DNA of 64,000 nucleotides from Bacteroidota bacterium. GTDB lineage: Bacteria > Bacteroidota > Bacteroidia > Bacteroidales > JAAYUG01. Below are positions 54,465 to 63,480 of this stretch, one piece after another (within the stretch, counting starts at the first letter, position 1; every line of letters begins with the position of its first letter). The notes beneath the pieces are model-generated. The model made no database searches. It was not told the DNA's origin and saw nothing but the letters and a program-made list of their open reading frames with translations. The stretch is from NCBI GenBank assembly GCA_029571215.1, contig JAKPTE010000001.1, forward strand, positions 45,369 through 109,368, written 5' to 3'. Position numbers and translations under genes: made by a program.

Positions 54465-55853
54465 TTAACTCCTGCAGGCTTCTTCTATTTCAATTACAGT
54501 TTTTGGAATGGGATTTCCCAGAACCCGACACCCGGTTTCGGTTACAAGAAGATTATCCTCGATGCGAATTCCGCCAAAGTCTTTGTATTCGAGAACCCGG
54601 GGATAATTAATAAATTGTTCGAATTTTCGTTCACTGTACCAGCTGTCGATAAGTGCCGGAATAAAATAAATTCCGGGTTCATCGGTAAGGACAAAACCCG
54701 GTCTTAGTTTTTTACCAAGCCGCAGGTAAGCGGTTCCAAACTGCTGAATCCTTTTTGTTTCTTCATCGTAACCGACGAACTCTTCTCCAAGTCCTTCCAT
54801 GTCATGAACATCCATTCCAAGCATATGTCCCAGCCCATGCGGAAAGAAGAGTGCATGAGCACCGGCTCTGACAGCTTCGTCAACATCGCCCTTCATTAAT
54901 CCTATTTCCTTCAGTCCATGCGCAATATCGCGTGCTGCCGCCAGATGAACCTCCAGGTGAGGTTTTCCGGGTTTGATTCGGTCGATAGTATTATTCTCAG
55001 CTGCAAGAACAATCTCATATATTTCCTTTTGTCGTGCAGAGAATTTTCCTCCCACCGGAACGGTACGTGTTATATCGCTTGCATACAGCAGTTCACTCTC
55101 GGCACCGGCATCCGTGACAAGAAGATCCCCGGCTTTCAAAATATTTGCATGCGAATGGTTATGAAGAATTTCCCCATGTTTGCTCAGAATTACCGGATAT
55201 GCAGATGCTCCGCCGGAAGCCAGGGCAATGCCTTCAATGATCCCTGCTATTTCAGCTTCCTTTCTCCCGGGTTTGGCAAGGCGCATAACCGTTATATGCA
55301 TTTCCCGGGCTACATTGACCATTTTCTCTATTTCAGCAATTTCGTATGCATCTTTAATGGATCTAAGGCTTACAACAGCTTTAACCAGATCGGTTGATGC
55401 ACCGGCCACAACCTCTCCCGGGCTTATGCCCATAATATTATGCAGGAATAAAAGAATCTCTGACCGATAAGGTGGCAAATAATGGATTTTTCTTTTCGCC
55501 TGCAGGGTTTTTTGAATAAAGTCCTGGAAGGCTGACAGATTCAAAGTTTCATTGATACCAACGGCAGCGGCTTTTTCTTTCAGCAGGGGTTGCGGGCCCA
55601 TCCAGATAATATCTTCGAGATTTACATCATTGCCAAAAAGTATTTCCCTTTCATTTTCAGGATCGATTATTCCTGCCAGGTCGGGTTCATTTAGCCCGAA
55701 GAAGTATGAAAAGGAGCTATCCTGCCTGAACCGATATGTATTGGCGGGGTAATTATATGGAACTTCCCTGTTACCTGGAAAAAGAATAACACCCTCAGGT
55801 AAAAGCTCTTTCAGCTTCTGACGGCGTTTTTTGTAAACTTCTGCTGGAAACAT
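54465..55853 (-). CDS. Aminopeptidase P-family metallopeptidase (M24B)
   Basis: The 462-residue protein is a second aminopeptidase P. The N-terminal AMP_N domain (RFRQDSSFSYFFGLNEPDLAG at ~42) is closer to classical PepP than the 49.6-kb copy. Catalytic ligands lie in LLVTDAGAESELLYASDITRTVPV (aspartates), HGLGHMLGMDVHD (histidine), LTDEPGIYF and GIRIEDNLLVTETG (glutamates). No signal peptide. It is a separate unit with an excellent promoter. The two peptidases flank sdhCAB and are diverged paralogues, not recent duplicates. Confidence 0.94.
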   Translation of the reverse strand: MFPAEVYKKRRQKLKELLPEGVILFPGNREVPYNYPANTYRFRQDSSFSYFFGLNEPDLAGIIDPENEREILFGNDVNLEDIIWMGPQPLLKEKAAAVGINETLNLSAFQDFIQKTLQAKRKIHYLPPYRSEILLFLHNIMGISPGEVVAGASTDLVKAVVSLRSIKDAYEIAEIEKMVNVAREMHITVMRLAKPGRKEAEIAGIIEGIALASGGASAYPVILSKHGEILHNHSHANILKAGDLLVTDAGAESELLYASDITRTVPVGGKFSARQKEIYEIVLAAENNTIDRIKPGKPHLEVHLAAARDIAHGLKEIGLMKGDVDEAVRAGAHALFFPHGLGHMLGMDVHDMEGLGEEFVGYDEETKRIQQFGTAYLRLGKKLRPGFVLTDEPGIYFIPALIDSWYSERKFEQFINYPRVLEYKDFGGIRIEDNLLVTETGCRVLGNPIPKTVIEIEEACRS

Positions 55854-55874
55854 GTCATTGAATTAAGAATGAAC

Positions 55875-55905
55875 CAAAAGTAAAATGATTTTGTCAATCG
55901 TCAAA
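55875..55905 (-). promoter_or_regulatory. Promoter of the 54.5-kb aminopeptidase gene
   Basis: On the minus strand TTTG (55902-55905) and TACTTTTG (55875-55882) are separated by exactly 19 bases, the best -33/-7 match in the window, ending 21 bases before the start codon. Confidence 0.7.
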
Positions 55906-56040
55906 TGATTTCCTGCAATAGCATGTGGTCTTTGTAATTGCCGAACCACTTGATTTGTTATACCTATTTCGAACCCGACGGGAAAGTTCTTAAGTAAAAA
56001 TTTGTTGAAAATTAATTAGCGAAGAATATTAAGAAATAAA

Positions 56041-56048
56041 TATTTTTG
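56041..56048 (+). promoter_or_regulatory. Putative promoter of the 56.1-kb unknown gene, -7 element
   Basis: TATTTTTG matches TAnnTTTG and lies 54 bases before the start codon in an AT-rich 250-base divergent intergenic region. No clear -33. Confidence 0.4.
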
Positions 56049-56102
56049 ATACATTCGTATTTAAAACCAGGTTATTAACAGTTAATTAACAAATTTTGTT
56101 TC

Positions 56103-56834
56103 ATGCCGTACCGTCGTTTGCCCAATACCGATTCATCAAGGCTGCGTGCTTTGCATCTTCTTTACAACAAAGGGAAGGAACTACCTCCTTTTAAACTGGG
56201 GTTTTCCCAGAATGTTTATACCCGAATACAATCATTTTTACCGGGTTTTGAAAATGCCATCAGCCATTTCCGCCAGGCGTATGCCGTGCAGGTAAAAAGG
56301 AGCAGGGAATATCAGTCTTCCATGAAAAAGGCACGGATGTATATTTCGCATTTCATACAGGTATTGAATATGGCTATTGCCCGGGGAGAACTTCCTCCAC
56401 AGACAAGGGTGTACTATGGATTGGAAGAGCATTCGTCAAGGTTGCCATCGCTGGTTTCCGAAAGAGATATCCTGAAATGGGGAGAAGCGATTATCAAAGG
56501 TGAGCAGCAACGGGTTATGAAAGGATTGGCGCCGGTTACTAATCCTACTGTTGCAGTGGTAAAAGTCAGATTTGAGAATTTCAGAGAAGCATGTCAAAAC
56601 CAGAAAGTATTACAGAAAAACAGTGAAAGGGCATTGGAAGAGCTTTCCAGGCTGCGAAAACTGGCTGATGAAATTATCAGTCAGGCATGGAATGAGGTAG
56701 AAAATTCATTTGCAGGATTGCCCGATGAAGTTCGTCGTTCCAGGGCTTCAGAGTATGGGGTTGTTTATGTTTATCGAAAAAATGAACTTCCGGGACTTTC
56801 TGTTTTTGACAGGATTCAGGTATCGGTGGAATAG
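56103..56834 (+). CDS. Unknown conserved-looking helical protein
   Basis: I do not recognise a named domain in this 243-residue protein. It starts MPYRRLPNTDSSRLRALHLL and is predicted by eye to be almost all helical, with charged amphipathic stretches (FRQAYAVQVKRSREYQSSMK, ~56-75; NSERALEELSRLRKLADEI, ~178-196). A short possible strand segment, YGVVYVYRK, lies near the end. No signal peptide or membrane helix. Similar starts are familiar to me from uncharacterised Bacteroidota proteins, but that is memory, not a search. Its last 19 bases overlap the convergent CPBP gene. Confidence 0.75.
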   Translation: MPYRRLPNTDSSRLRALHLLYNKGKELPPFKLGFSQNVYTRIQSFLPGFENAISHFRQAYAVQVKRSREYQSSMKKARMYISHFIQVLNMAIARGELPPQTRVYYGLEEHSSRLPSLVSERDILKWGEAIIKGEQQRVMKGLAPVTNPTVAVVKVRFENFREACQNQKVLQKNSERALEELSRLRKLADEIISQAWNEVENSFAGLPDEVRRSRASEYGVVYVYRKNELPGLSVFDRIQVSVE

Positions 56835-57745
56835 GGGCGGGATTGCAAAGTACTTTTGCGGAAAATCCATAAGGTCATCAGCGTTAAAAGAATACTCAGC
56901 AACACAATCGGAAGTTCTGGTTTTTCGGTCCCCATTTTTTCAAGTTGCTGCATCCCGGAGAAGAAATTTCCGAAATAGGCAAACAGAATGGCCATAGTAT
57001 TGTTCAGAAAATGAACAAGTATGGGATACCAGAGGGAGCGGCTGTATTCGAGCAGGTAACCAAACAGGGAACCAAGAATTATGCGGGGAAGAAACGTGAA
57101 GAACTGAAGATGCAGGGCTCCGAACAGGACAGAGGTAATCCATATTCCACCGTGCATATTCCTAACCAATCTGATAACCAGTTGCTGAACAACAGCACGA
57201 AAAAGCAATTCCTCTCCCAGGGCAGGAATCACCGCAATCATGAGGAGGTTAATCGGTAACTTGGATGCAGGGCGGTTCATGAAAGCTGAAGACACTTCAT
57301 TGGCAAAGTTTTCCTTTTCCTGCATCCATGCGTCAATTTCTTTCATAAAATCAGGAAGGTGAATCTGGCTGTTCAGTTTTCCTGCATAATTGATCAGGGG
57401 CACCGAGAAAAAAAGCAAAGCAATTGAAAGCAAAATCCCAGCTATGTTGGGTTTTACTTTAATACACAATGAATCTGAAATATTGCCGGAAACAAGGTAT
57501 GCATAAACGAATGGTGGTAAAACAAAGAGGCACACCGATTGAATTATTTGTAACATCTGGAGTACATCTACATACCTGCCTGCTTCACCAGAGGAAATTT
57601 TCTGAAGGACGGTTAAGTCATAGCCAGCAGAAGCCAACACGATTGTCGCTGCTATCGACGATAACACCCAGAAAAGAAGAAGAATGGCGGCCAGGAGCAA
57701 CAGGTGGATTCTGAGAGGAGCCTCACGGAAGACGTAATGCCACAT
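56816..57745 (-). CDS. CPBP-family intramembrane metalloprotease
   Basis: The 309-residue membrane protein has about eight hydrophobic segments and the three CPBP (CAAX protease/bacteriocin-processing, Abi) motifs: GEELLFRAVVQ (~177), FGALHLQFFTFLPRIILG (~208) and PILVHFLNNT (~236). The glutamates and histidines are intact, so it is probably an active glutamic-type intramembrane protease. Substrates are unknown. It is divergent from dusB (40 bases between starts) and overlaps the preceding gene tail to tail. Confidence 0.9.
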   Translation of the reverse strand: MWHYVFREAPLRIHLLLLAAILLLFWVLSSIAATIVLASAGYDLTVLQKISSGEAGRYVDVLQMLQIIQSVCLFVLPPFVYAYLVSGNISDSLCIKVKPNIAGILLSIALLFFSVPLINYAGKLNSQIHLPDFMKEIDAWMQEKENFANEVSSAFMNRPASKLPINLLMIAVIPALGEELLFRAVVQQLVIRLVRNMHGGIWITSVLFGALHLQFFTFLPRIILGSLFGYLLEYSRSLWYPILVHFLNNTMAILFAYFGNFFSGMQQLEKMGTEKPELPIVLLSILLTLMTLWIFRKSTLQSRPYSTDT

Positions 57746-57758
57746 GGGGCAATTGTAT

Positions 57759-57766
57759 TAATTTTG
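57759..57766 (+). promoter_or_regulatory. Putative dusB promoter, -7 element
   Basis: TAATTTTG matches TAnnTTTG and ends 19 bases before TTG 57786. Being so close, it excludes a longer coding frame and supports the TTG start. Confidence 0.5.
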
Positions 57767-57785
57767 CAGCAAATGTAACAAACAA

Positions 57786-58793
57786 TTGCTAAGCATAGGC
57801 AACATAAAAATTGATCGTTACCCCCTGCTTCTTGCGCCCATGGAGGATGTGACTGATCCTACCTTCCGGATTATGTGCCGGGAATTTGGAGCTGATCTGG
57901 TTTATACCGAGTTTATATCGTCGGATGGGCTGATACGGGGTGGCAAGAAAAGTGTTGATAAGCTGAACATACTGGATGAAGAACGACCGGCAGGAATTCA
58001 GCTTTACGGACATATTCCGGAAGCCATGGCAGAAGCAGCGGCAATTGCAGAAAAGGCATACCCGGAACTTATTGATATAAACTTCGGATGCCCTGTAAGA
58101 AAAATTGCCGGTAGAGGAGCCGGAGCCGGGATGCTAAATAATATACCGGCGATGGTAGCGGTTACCGAATCGGTAATTAAGTCTACACAGCTTCCGGTTA
58201 CGGTAAAAACGCGTTTGGGTTGGGATGAAACGCAAAAAAATATCCTCGAAATTGCCTTAATTCTTCAGGACCTGGGCATTAAGGCAATTACAATTCATGG
58301 ACGTACCCGTTCGCAGATGTACAAAGGGAAAGCGGACTGGACTCTTATCGGGGAGGTTAAGCATCATCCTCTGATTCATATTCCCGTGATTGGCAACGGG
58401 GATATTGATTCTCCGGAGAAAGCAAAGGAGATGTTTGACCAGTATGGTGTTGACGGAATTATGATAGGGCGGGCGGCCATTGGGAGGCCCTGGATATTCA
58501 GAGAAATCAAACATTTCCTTCTTACGGGTGAAAAGCTGCCCGAGCCTTCGGTACGTGAAAAAGTCGAGTGGGCCAGGAGGCATTTTCTTCGATCAGTCGA
58601 ATACAAAGGAATCCCCAGGGGCATATTTGAGATGCGGCGCCATTTTTCCAATTATTTTAAAGGACTTCCGGGATTCAAAGAAATACGGCTGAAGCTGGTT
58701 ACCAGTGTGCAGGTTGATGAAATTCTCGGATTGCTTGATTTGATAGCCCTGAAATATGAAGGCTATGATTACTCTTCCGTTGAATCGGTTTGA
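57786..58793 (+). CDS. dusB: tRNA-dihydrouridine synthase
   Basis: Dus enzymes reduce uridines in tRNA D-loops with FMN and NADPH. The 335-residue protein has LLLAPMEDVTDPTFR (~14-28), the catalytic cysteine in INFGCPVRKIAGRGAGAGM (~99), KTRLGW (~140), ITIHGRTRSQMY (~166) and GNGDI and GIMIGRAAIGRPW (~202-235). The best start is TTG 57786, because the first ATG is at codon 19, inside the first barrel strand. Its 3' end overlaps nadB by 25 bases tail to tail. Confidence 0.93.
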   Translation: MLSIGNIKIDRYPLLLAPMEDVTDPTFRIMCREFGADLVYTEFISSDGLIRGGKKSVDKLNILDEERPAGIQLYGHIPEAMAEAAAIAEKAYPELIDINFGCPVRKIAGRGAGAGMLNNIPAMVAVTESVIKSTQLPVTVKTRLGWDETQKNILEIALILQDLGIKAITIHGRTRSQMYKGKADWTLIGEVKHHPLIHIPVIGNGDIDSPEKAKEMFDQYGVDGIMIGRAAIGRPWIFREIKHFLLTGEKLPEPSVREKVEWARRHFLRSVEYKGIPRGIFEMRRHFSNYFKGLPGFKEIRLKLVTSVQVDEILGLLDLIALKYEGYDYSSVESV

Positions 58794-60361
58794 AAATTCC
58801 GCCGGAACGGATAATCAATATTGTAGTGCAATCCCCGGCTTTCCCTTCTATCTGTGGCATTTTTGATTACAAGATATCCGACGTTGATCAGGTTACGGAG
58901 TTCACATAACTGCCGTGATAGCTTCGATTTCTGATAGAGCTCTTCGGTTTCGCGGTAAATTATTTCAAGCCGGTCCAGTGCCCGTTTCAAACGAAGGTTT
59001 GATCTGACAATACCAACGTAAAAGCTCATAATTTGCTGAACTTCTTTCAGATTTTGGGTAATCAGCACCATTTCTTCAGTAAGAGTAGTGCCTTCATCAT
59101 TCCAGTGCGGAATGCCTTCAGGGATTTTGTATTGAGCAATATTTTCCAGGGCATGGGATGCTGCATGACGGGCAAAGACAATGGCTTCGAGCAATGAATT
59201 GGAAGCCAGACGGTTTGCTCCGTGAAGTCCTGTTGATGCGGTTTCACCAATAGCATATAACCGCTTTATCCAGCTTTCCCCGTTTTTGTTCACTTTTACA
59301 CCTCCGCAAAAATAATGTGCCGCGGGAACAACAGGGATGTAATCACGGGTTATATCAATGCCGATGGATCTGCATTTTTCGGTAATAGTTGGAAAGTGAG
59401 CAACCAGTGAATTGGGATCAAGATGGGTACAATCGAGGTAAACAAAATCATCTCCTCTGATTTTCATTTCATTATCAATAGCCCTTGCAACGATATCGCG
59501 GGGAGCGAGACTTCCTCTCTGATCATACCTGTGCATAAATTCTTTTCCGTCCTGTGTCCGCAGGATAGCTCCGAACCCTCGCAATGCTTCAGTAATTAAA
59601 AAAGCAGGCCTTTCATTGGGGTTGTAAAGAGAAGTTGGATGGAACTGAACAAATTCCATATTTTCGATAATTCCCTTGGCGCGGTAAACCATGGCAATAC
59701 CATCTCCTGTAGCCACCGGAGGATTGGTTGTCACGTGGTAAACGTTGCCTGCTCCTCCGGTTGCTAGAACGGTAACTTTTGAGCGCAGGGTAAGAATCTC
59801 ATTGGTTTTCAGATTCAGAACATAAGCGCCATAACATTCGATATCCGTCTGGTAGCGTTTTACAAGTTTTCCAAGGTGGTGCTGGGTAATCAGGTCGATA
59901 GCAAAATGATGTTCCAGGATCGTGATGTTGGGATGTGTCTTTGCCCGGGAACTAAGAGCTCTCTGGATTTCTTCCCCGGTTTTATCTTTATGGTGCAGAA
60001 TTCTGTGTTCAGTATGTCCGCCTTCACGGGCAAGATCGAATTCCCCTTTTTCATTGGTGTCAAAATGAGCACCCCAAGAAACCAGTTCCCTGATGCAGTC
60101 AGGTGCTTCGGTAACTACCATGCGGACAATTTCTTCGTCACACAGTCCGTCACCGCATTCAATCGTATCCTTTATATGCTTTTCAAATGAATCAGGTGCA
60201 TAGGTAACCGCTGCGATTCCCCCCTGTGCATAGCGCGTATTTGTTTCATCGAGGGTACTTTTTGTAATCAGAGTTACTTTGCCGTATTGGGCAACACGGA
60301 GAGCAAAACTTAATCCTGCCAGACCTGTTCCAATTACCAGAAAATCAGTGTCCTGGTACAT
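58769..60361 (-). CDS. nadB: L-aspartate oxidase
   Basis: NadB oxidises aspartate to iminoaspartate for NAD synthesis, using oxygen or fumarate as acceptor. The 530-residue flavoprotein has FLVIGTGLAGLSFAL (~7-21), TRYAQGGIAAV (~42-52), REGGHTEHRILHHKD (~112) and GLHGANRLASNSLLEAIVFA (~374), which separate it from SdhA relatives. nadA and nadC are not in the window. It overlaps the MFS gene by 17 bases at its start and dusB by 25 at its end, so it is co-transcribed with the exporter gene. Confidence 0.96.
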   Translation of the reverse strand: MYQDTDFLVIGTGLAGLSFALRVAQYGKVTLITKSTLDETNTRYAQGGIAAVTYAPDSFEKHIKDTIECGDGLCDEEIVRMVVTEAPDCIRELVSWGAHFDTNEKGEFDLAREGGHTEHRILHHKDKTGEEIQRALSSRAKTHPNITILEHHFAIDLITQHHLGKLVKRYQTDIECYGAYVLNLKTNEILTLRSKVTVLATGGAGNVYHVTTNPPVATGDGIAMVYRAKGIIENMEFVQFHPTSLYNPNERPAFLITEALRGFGAILRTQDGKEFMHRYDQRGSLAPRDIVARAIDNEMKIRGDDFVYLDCTHLDPNSLVAHFPTITEKCRSIGIDITRDYIPVVPAAHYFCGGVKVNKNGESWIKRLYAIGETASTGLHGANRLASNSLLEAIVFARHAASHALENIAQYKIPEGIPHWNDEGTTLTEEMVLITQNLKEVQQIMSFYVGIVRSNLRLKRALDRLEIIYRETEELYQKSKLSRQLCELRNLINVGYLVIKNATDRRESRGLHYNIDYPFRRNFQTDSTEE

Positions 60362-61700
60362 TATTTGTTTTATATTTTCTTAATTTTAATACTACCGGAA
60401 GCAAAGGTAAACAAATTACACCCAAAATTGCGAAAACAGATAAGTAAGAATGTACTGTTCCTCCGAGGCTGTATATTAAACCACCGGCAAAGGCTGCCCC
60501 GAAAATCTGTCCTGTGCTGGTGAAAAGTGTCAGGATACTCTGTCCCGAAGCCCTGCTTTCTTCGGTAGTTTCATTGTTGATAATATACCGCAGTGGAGCT
60601 CCCAGCAGGAAGGAAAGTCCAGCCCCAATTACCGAAGAGGAAACATAAAATGATGTTTTACTTAGTGCGAAAAAATAGAGGGAGAAAAGTCCTGATGCCA
60701 GGAGTATAATTCCAGCCAACAAGACAATTCTGACTTCTGTTCTGTCAATCAGTCTGCCAGCCACCGGGGAGAAGATGAACAAAGTTATCACAAGGGGAAG
60801 GAGCATAAAGCTGGCATTTGATTCGGTGATATGGAAGGCATTAACTGCAAGGGAAGGCAGATAAACGGTGGAAATTTCCCCAAGCCCGGCGGTGAAAGCA
60901 ATTAAATAGGTAATCAATAGCTGCTTTGAAGTAAGGAGAGACAGATTAAAAGTTGGAGATACAGAAGATTTTTGTTGGAAGTAAAACACTGGTAGAATTA
61001 AAACTGCCGCAATCAGGGAGGCTATTATCCGTGGTTCCAGTAAACTGTTCCAAAATCTGTTGGTATCAATCTGGTTCATTCCGTATGCAAAAAGGGAAAG
61101 AGAGGCAATCAGGAGGATCATTCCTTTCCAGTCGGGTCTATGCCATACATGTTTTTTTACTGAGGGTAACAGTTTCCAGGCATAGTAAATGATTATTAAG
61201 GCGAAAGGAATGTTAATAATAAAAATCCATCTCCAGCCAAACGGAAGGAGAATGCCACCAAGAACAGGGCCAATGATAAACGCCAGGCCAAAAACTGCGC
61301 CGATCCATCCCAGTGCCGTTCCCTGTTTTTCTTTTGGTACCATATCTCCAATCACGGCAGAGGCGACGGGGAAAATTCCCCCTGCGCCAAAACCCTGTAT
61401 TCCTCTTCCAACAAGAAGAAGCGAGAAATTATGTGATGCGATTACCAACAGTGAACCAAGGGCAAATAAAAGCAGGTTAATGACATAAATGATTCTTCTT
61501 CCGTACAGATCGGAAAATTTCCCCATTAGTGGTGTTCCGATAAGATTCATGAGAACATAGATATTGAAGAGCCAGGGCAATTCCCTGTCAGAAAGGGAAA
61601 AGAACGATTTGATTGCCGGAAGGGCAGGACCAATAATGGCTATATCGAGTGCCCCCATCAGAACTCCTGCAAACAAAAGAACAAGGACCTTTTTATACAT
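60345..61700 (-). CDS. MFS transporter, DHA2-like
   Basis: The 451-residue membrane protein has about 12-14 hydrophobic segments. It shows the MFS motif A loop GKFSDLYGRRIIYV (~61-74) and motif C GLAFIIGPVLGGIL (~138-151) of drug:proton antiporters. It starts MYKKVLVLLFAGVLMGALDIAI, where the aspartate is typical of the DHA2 group. Probable substrate: drugs or other small molecules, unproven. Length is short for 14-helix members (~480-520). Its end overlaps the nadB start. Confidence 0.88.
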   Translation of the reverse strand: MYKKVLVLLFAGVLMGALDIAIIGPALPAIKSFFSLSDRELPWLFNIYVLMNLIGTPLMGKFSDLYGRRIIYVINLLLFALGSLLVIASHNFSLLLVGRGIQGFGAGGIFPVASAVIGDMVPKEKQGTALGWIGAVFGLAFIIGPVLGGILLPFGWRWIFIINIPFALIIIYYAWKLLPSVKKHVWHRPDWKGMILLIASLSLFAYGMNQIDTNRFWNSLLEPRIIASLIAAVLILPVFYFQQKSSVSPTFNLSLLTSKQLLITYLIAFTAGLGEISTVYLPSLAVNAFHITESNASFMLLPLVITLFIFSPVAGRLIDRTEVRIVLLAGIILLASGLFSLYFFALSKTSFYVSSSVIGAGLSFLLGAPLRYIINNETTEESRASGQSILTLFTSTGQIFGAAFAGGLIYSLGGTVHSYLSVFAILGVICLPLLPVVLKLRKYKTNNVPGH

Positions 61701-61791
61701 ATCTGAATTGCTTAAAAATTGATGTTATTCAACAAGCAGCAAGAAAAATTGTTCAGGGTGGCCGGTTTCAGGAACAAGCCTTATCAGCAGC

Positions 61792-63063
61792 TTACAAAAT
61801 AAATACCACCAGCAGATTGACAGCAATTATTGCCAGAAAACAGAGTGCAACAAGGGTTCGGATATTTTTTTTGCCAAAGAGAATAGCATACATCATTTTA
61901 ACGAGGTTGTTGCTGACAATAGCCTGCATGGTGGCAATTCCGATGATAGAAAGACCAACATTGTATTTTCCCTGAAAAAGGTTAATCAGAAAAGGATCGA
62001 TATCAGTGATACCGACAATGAATGATAAGGCACTCAACCCTGTTTTCCCGAACCGGGTAAGTGAAAACCAGGTAATAAAGCTGAAGGCTACAAAAAGAAC
62101 CGTAAATAAAAGGGCAACCCTGAATTCAAGGGGATTATGGTCTTCATCAGCGATGTCAATGGTGTCAATATTGTTCCTCTGACTTTTGAAATACAGGAAT
62201 ATTGCGATGATAAGCGAAACGAAGAAAAGAAGAACAAAATAGGGAAACAGAAGCCGAAAAAGTTGCTTATTGAATATCAGGATTAAAAGCAAAATGCGCA
62301 GATACATCATGGAGGTGGCAAAAATGATGGCCGAAACGTATTGAAACCTTTTGTTTTCAGCCGATTCTTTGCTCTTCCGTGCCAGTACAAGTGTTGTTGC
62401 CGTACTGGAATAGAGTCCTCCCAGAATTCCCGACAAAATTATACCTGCTCGTGGAAATATAAATTTCCTGGTCAGATAGCTGACATACGATATTGAGGAG
62501 ATAACCACAACGGCAAGCCATATGCGATATGGGGTCAGGGTAAGAAAATCAACAATGGGAGTATCAGGAACAACGGGTAATATTATACCTGCAATGATGA
62601 GAAATTTGGCAAGAGTGACAAATTCTTCACGGTTGATACTTTTTGAGAAGGTTGTCAGCTTTTCTTTCATCTCTGAAAACATAATTACCGTAACCATGAC
62701 GAGCAGATACATCCAGAGGTGTTTTGTAAGAAGAAGGGCCGGGCTGGCATAAACAATGAGAGCGATCAGAATTGTTGTCATTCCGTAATGCTGCGTATCA
62801 CGGATTTTGGCCACATAGTAAATTGCAAAGAAAACACTCAGTATTGCGGCTCCCGTCAGAAAGGGATACATGTCATAGGGATTCAAAGAAAAGAGAATGT
62901 AGCCAAGGATGCCAATGAAGGTAAAAGTCCGATCGGTTCCAAACAACAGTTGAATGTCTTTCTTCTGATGAAGGTTTTTCTGTGACAAACCTACAATAAG
63001 AGAGAAAACTGTTACCAGCAAAAAGTCAAGAAATTCTGCCGGAATGGATTGAAGAAACTGCAT
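61792..63063 (-). CDS. MgtC/DUF4010-type membrane protein
   Basis: From ATG 63063 the protein has 423 residues and about twelve hydrophobic helices. The N-terminal third resembles MgtC/SapB (LLVTVFSLIVGLSQKNLHQK, then GTDRTFTFIGILGYILF). The C-terminal two thirds match the DUF4010 pattern (GGLYSSTATTLVLARKSKE, LSALSFIVGITDIDPFLINL). Function is unknown; the MgtC part suggests a link to magnesium or membrane-potential stress. A nine-residue TTG-initiated extension is less likely. It is 91 bases upstream of the MFS gene and may be in the same transcript. Confidence 0.83.
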   Translation of the reverse strand: MQFLQSIPAEFLDFLLVTVFSLIVGLSQKNLHQKKDIQLLFGTDRTFTFIGILGYILFSLNPYDMYPFLTGAAILSVFFAIYYVAKIRDTQHYGMTTILIALIVYASPALLLTKHLWMYLLVMVTVIMFSEMKEKLTTFSKSINREEFVTLAKFLIIAGIILPVVPDTPIVDFLTLTPYRIWLAVVVISSISYVSYLTRKFIFPRAGIILSGILGGLYSSTATTLVLARKSKESAENKRFQYVSAIIFATSMMYLRILLLILIFNKQLFRLLFPYFVLLFFVSLIIAIFLYFKSQRNNIDTIDIADEDHNPLEFRVALLFTVLFVAFSFITWFSLTRFGKTGLSALSFIVGITDIDPFLINLFQGKYNVGLSIIGIATMQAIVSNNLVKMMYAILFGKKNIRTLVALCFLAIIAVNLLVVFIL

Positions 63064-63369
63064 AGAACAGATAATTATTCCGTTTGTCAAAAAGATAAAG
63101 CAAAAGAATTAACAGTTCGCGCCTGGTGAAAAACCAATTAAAATCATGCCGATTTTTGAGATACAATGAGTTTTTCAAATTAAAGTCAAATATATTCAAA
63201 AATTGCTGATGAAAATGGGAAGATTGTAAAGTATGGAAAATCCGAAAAGACCTTAGTAATTGGCAAATATGCCTGTTTTTTCAATTCACTTAAATTTATC
63301 TATCGGTTATAAAAACTGCCCTGATAAAAAATCGAGCAGTTATGCTTTTAGGAGGATAATTTTTCATTC
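63064..63369. other. 306-base AT-rich intergenic region
   Basis: No coding frame is credible here. I see only poly-A/T-rich sequence and a weak stem AACTGC (63314-63319) with GCAGTT (63336-63341). It separates the DUF4010-type gene from the tRNA-like array and should contain that gene's promoter, which I cannot pinpoint. Confidence 0.5.
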
Positions 63370-63480
63370 AATCCCGCAGTAGCGGGACTCTAACCAGCTG
63401 AGCTTTGCTCCCCCTCCAGGACTTGAACCTGGGACCCTCTGATTAATCCCGCAGCAGAGGGACTCTAACCAGCTGAGCTG
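63370..63480 (-). repeat. tRNA-like tandem repeat, left block (1 full and 1 partial 75-bp unit)
   Basis: Unit 63370-63444 is full length and 63445-63480 is the first 36 bases of a second. Read on the minus strand each unit has a D-arm (AGCTCAGCTGGTTAGAG), a short hairpin TCCCGC-TACT-GCGGGA in place of the anticodon 5' half, TTAATCAGAGGGTC, and a T-arm CCAGG-TTCAAGT-CCTGG. No complementary acceptor strands are present, so these should not be working tRNAs. The partial unit carries AGAGGG instead of AGCGGG and its D-arm contains the stop codon of the GIY-YIG gene. Confidence 0.9.
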
